From: Pirellulales bacterium
GTDB lineage: Bacteria > Planctomycetota > Planctomycetia > Pirellulales > JAEUIK01
DNA: 37,268 bases
Direction of reading: 5' to 3'
Assembly: GCA_019745975.1 (NCBI GenBank)
Contig: JAIESQ010000080.1
Location: 1-37,268 of the forward strand
Positions 36,224 to 37,268 of the stretch are shown one piece after another. The notes under the pieces were generated by a model that was given only the letters and a program-made list of their open reading frames with translations, made no database searches and was not told where the DNA came from. Numbering within the stretch: position 1 is the first letter of the stretch; every line of letters starts with the position of its first letter. The translations under genes were made by a program, and so were the position numbers.

Positions 36224-37268
36224 TCACTTGCGCAGCGAATGCACAAAATCGATCAGTGCGCGGGCGTTGTCGGGCGGGGTTTGCGGTAGGACACCGTGCC
36301 CGAGGTTGAAGATGTGCCCTGGGCGGCCGGCCGCCTGATCGACAATGGCCTTCGCGCGGCGAAAGATCTCCTCGCGATCCGCCAACAGCACCGCCGGGTC
36401 GAGATTGCCTTGCACGGCGCGATCGTGCCCCACCAGCCGCCAGCCGGCGTCGAGGTCGATGCGCCAGTCGAGCCCGATCACGTCGCCGCCCGCTTCGGCC
36501 AACAGCGGCAAGAGCGCCGGATTGCCGGTGGCGAAGTGAATCACCGGCACGCCGAGCGGCAACTGGCCGATGACTTCGCGCGTGTAGGGGAGGACGAACG
36601 TGCGGTAGTCGTCGGGGCTCAGGCAGCCGACCCAGCTATCGAAGAGTTGCACGGCCTGCGCGCCGGCGGCGATCTGGGCGATCAAGTAGCGCGCGACGGC
36701 GCGGGCCAGCCGGCTGGCCAGGGCGTGCCAGGCACCGGCGTCGCGATACATGAGCGTCTTGGTGTGCAGGAAGCTGCGGCTCGAGCCTCCTTCGATCGCG
36801 TAACTGGCCAGCGTGAACGGCGCGCCGGCGAAACCGATCACGGGAATGCGCTCGGGGAGGCCGGCGCGGGTGAGGCGCACGGTTTCCATGACGAAGTCGA
36901 GGGCGGCGACGCCGTCGAGCTCGAGCACGCGGTCGACATCGGCGGCGGCGCGCACGGGGTTATGGATCAGCGGCCCTTCGCCCTGCGCGAATTCGAGATC
37001 GAAGCCCATCGGCTCGAGGATCGGCAGCAGATCGGAGAAGATGATCGCGGCGTCGACGTCGAGCCGCTCGACGGTGCGGATCATCACCTCGGCCGAGAGG
37101 GCCGGGTTCTTGCAGAGCTCGAGAAAGGTGGTCTGGGCGCGGATCGCGCGATACTCGGGCAAGTAGCGCCCGGCCTGACGCATCAGCCAGATGGGGATGC
37201 GGTCGGTCGGCTCGCGGCGGCAGGCTCGCATGAAGGGGCTCTCGTGCCAGGCCGGCGGGGGACCGGCG
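36224..37268 (-). CDS. hemE: Uroporphyrinogen decarboxylase, 5' end outside the window
   Basis: This heme-pathway enzyme decarboxylates the four acetate groups of uroporphyrinogen III to give coproporphyrinogen III in the cytoplasm. The first in-frame ATG is 37231, but the frame is open to the window edge and the upstream residues (AWHESPF before MRACRREP) match the usual HemE N-terminus, so the true start lies beyond 37268. Signature residues are MRQAGRYLPEYR, the catalytic Asp in IIFSDLLPILEPMG, GFAGAPFTLASYAIEGGSS, and the C-terminal FNLGHGVLPQTPPDN. About 348 residues are visible, close to the normal length of about 350. No other heme gene is in the window. Confidence 0.96.
   Translation of the reverse strand, partial: AGPPPAWHESPFMRACRREPTDRIPIWLMRQAGRYLPEYRAIRAQTTFLELCKNPALSAEVMIRTVERLDVDAAIIFSDLLPILEPMGFDLEFAQGEGPLIHNPVRAAADVDRVLELDGVAALDFVMETVRLTRAGLPERIPVIGFAGAPFTLASYAIEGGSSRSFLHTKTLMYRDAGAWHALASRLARAVARYLIAQIAAGAQAVQLFDSWVGCLSPDDYRTFVLPYTREVIGQLPLGVPVIHFATGNPALLPLLAEAGGDVIGLDWRIDLDAGWRLVGHDRAVQGNLDPAVLLADREEIFRRAKAIVDQAAGRPGHIFNLGHGVLPQTPPDNARALIDFVHSLRK

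Overview
The window is GC-rich bacterial chromosome and most likely comes from a planctomycete of the Pirellulales type. This rests on lineage-typical families: a c-type cytochrome protein with DUF1549/DUF1553 domains beside a DUF1501 protein, a DUF1080 (3-keto-disaccharide hydrolase) protein, an ECF sigma factor coupled to a WD40 Ser/Thr kinase, a cyclase-kinase-TPR receptor, an LEQLERR-type N-terminal signal on a broken propeller gene, and a membrane protein with a QFSLR-type membrane insert. No phage, plasmid, CRISPR array, rRNA or tRNA gene was recognised.

Layout. Positions 1-2300 are sparse: a frameshifted, truncated PQQ-like propeller relic (minus), a multi-pass membrane protein (plus) and a small Cys-rich hypothetical protein (minus). 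Positions 2319-7487 (minus) hold a DUF1501 protein, a PSCyt1/DUF1549/DUF1553 protein and an exported isochorismatase-fold hydrolase, a set typical of planctomycete degradation loci. Positions 7772-16884 are a chemosensory island. A receiver-GGDEF protein and a free HPt protein (minus) face away from cheA-cheW-mcp-cheY-cheB-cheR-cheX (plus). The receptor is soluble with two PAS domains, and no flagellar gene is present. A cytoplasmic molybdopterin oxidoreductase (16886-19099, minus) converges on cheX with a 1-base gap.

Positions 19325-23340 (minus) are an ECF sigma factor and a kinase with 14 WD40 repeats, joined by an ATGA overlap. A 102-aa hypothetical protein and an exported beta-lactamase-fold serine hydrolase follow on the plus strand. 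A large receptor (25482-28529, minus) fuses a class III cyclase-like domain, a Ser/Thr kinase, one membrane helix and TPR-like helices. A DUF1080 protein and a PQQ-like propeller (28848-30852, plus) are probably exported. Positions 31064-35262 look like one operon: a membrane protein with a GTG start, an APC-type permease carrying a frameshift, an Asp-box propeller and a MoaD/ThiS-like protein ending in GG. The last three are chained by ATGA overlaps. After a 961-bp intergenic stretch dense in palindromic repeats comes hemE (minus), whose 5' end lies outside the window.

The strongest leads are: (1) the permease/Asp-box propeller/MoaD-like operon, whose joint role I do not know; (2) a dispersed palindromic repeat placed directly at the 3' ends of unrelated genes, which in two cases begins at the stop codon itself; (3) the cyclase-kinase-TPR receptor with altered nucleotide-recognition residues; (4) the compact chemosensory island with a P2-less CheA carrying two CheW domains and a CheB receiver lacking its conserved lysine.
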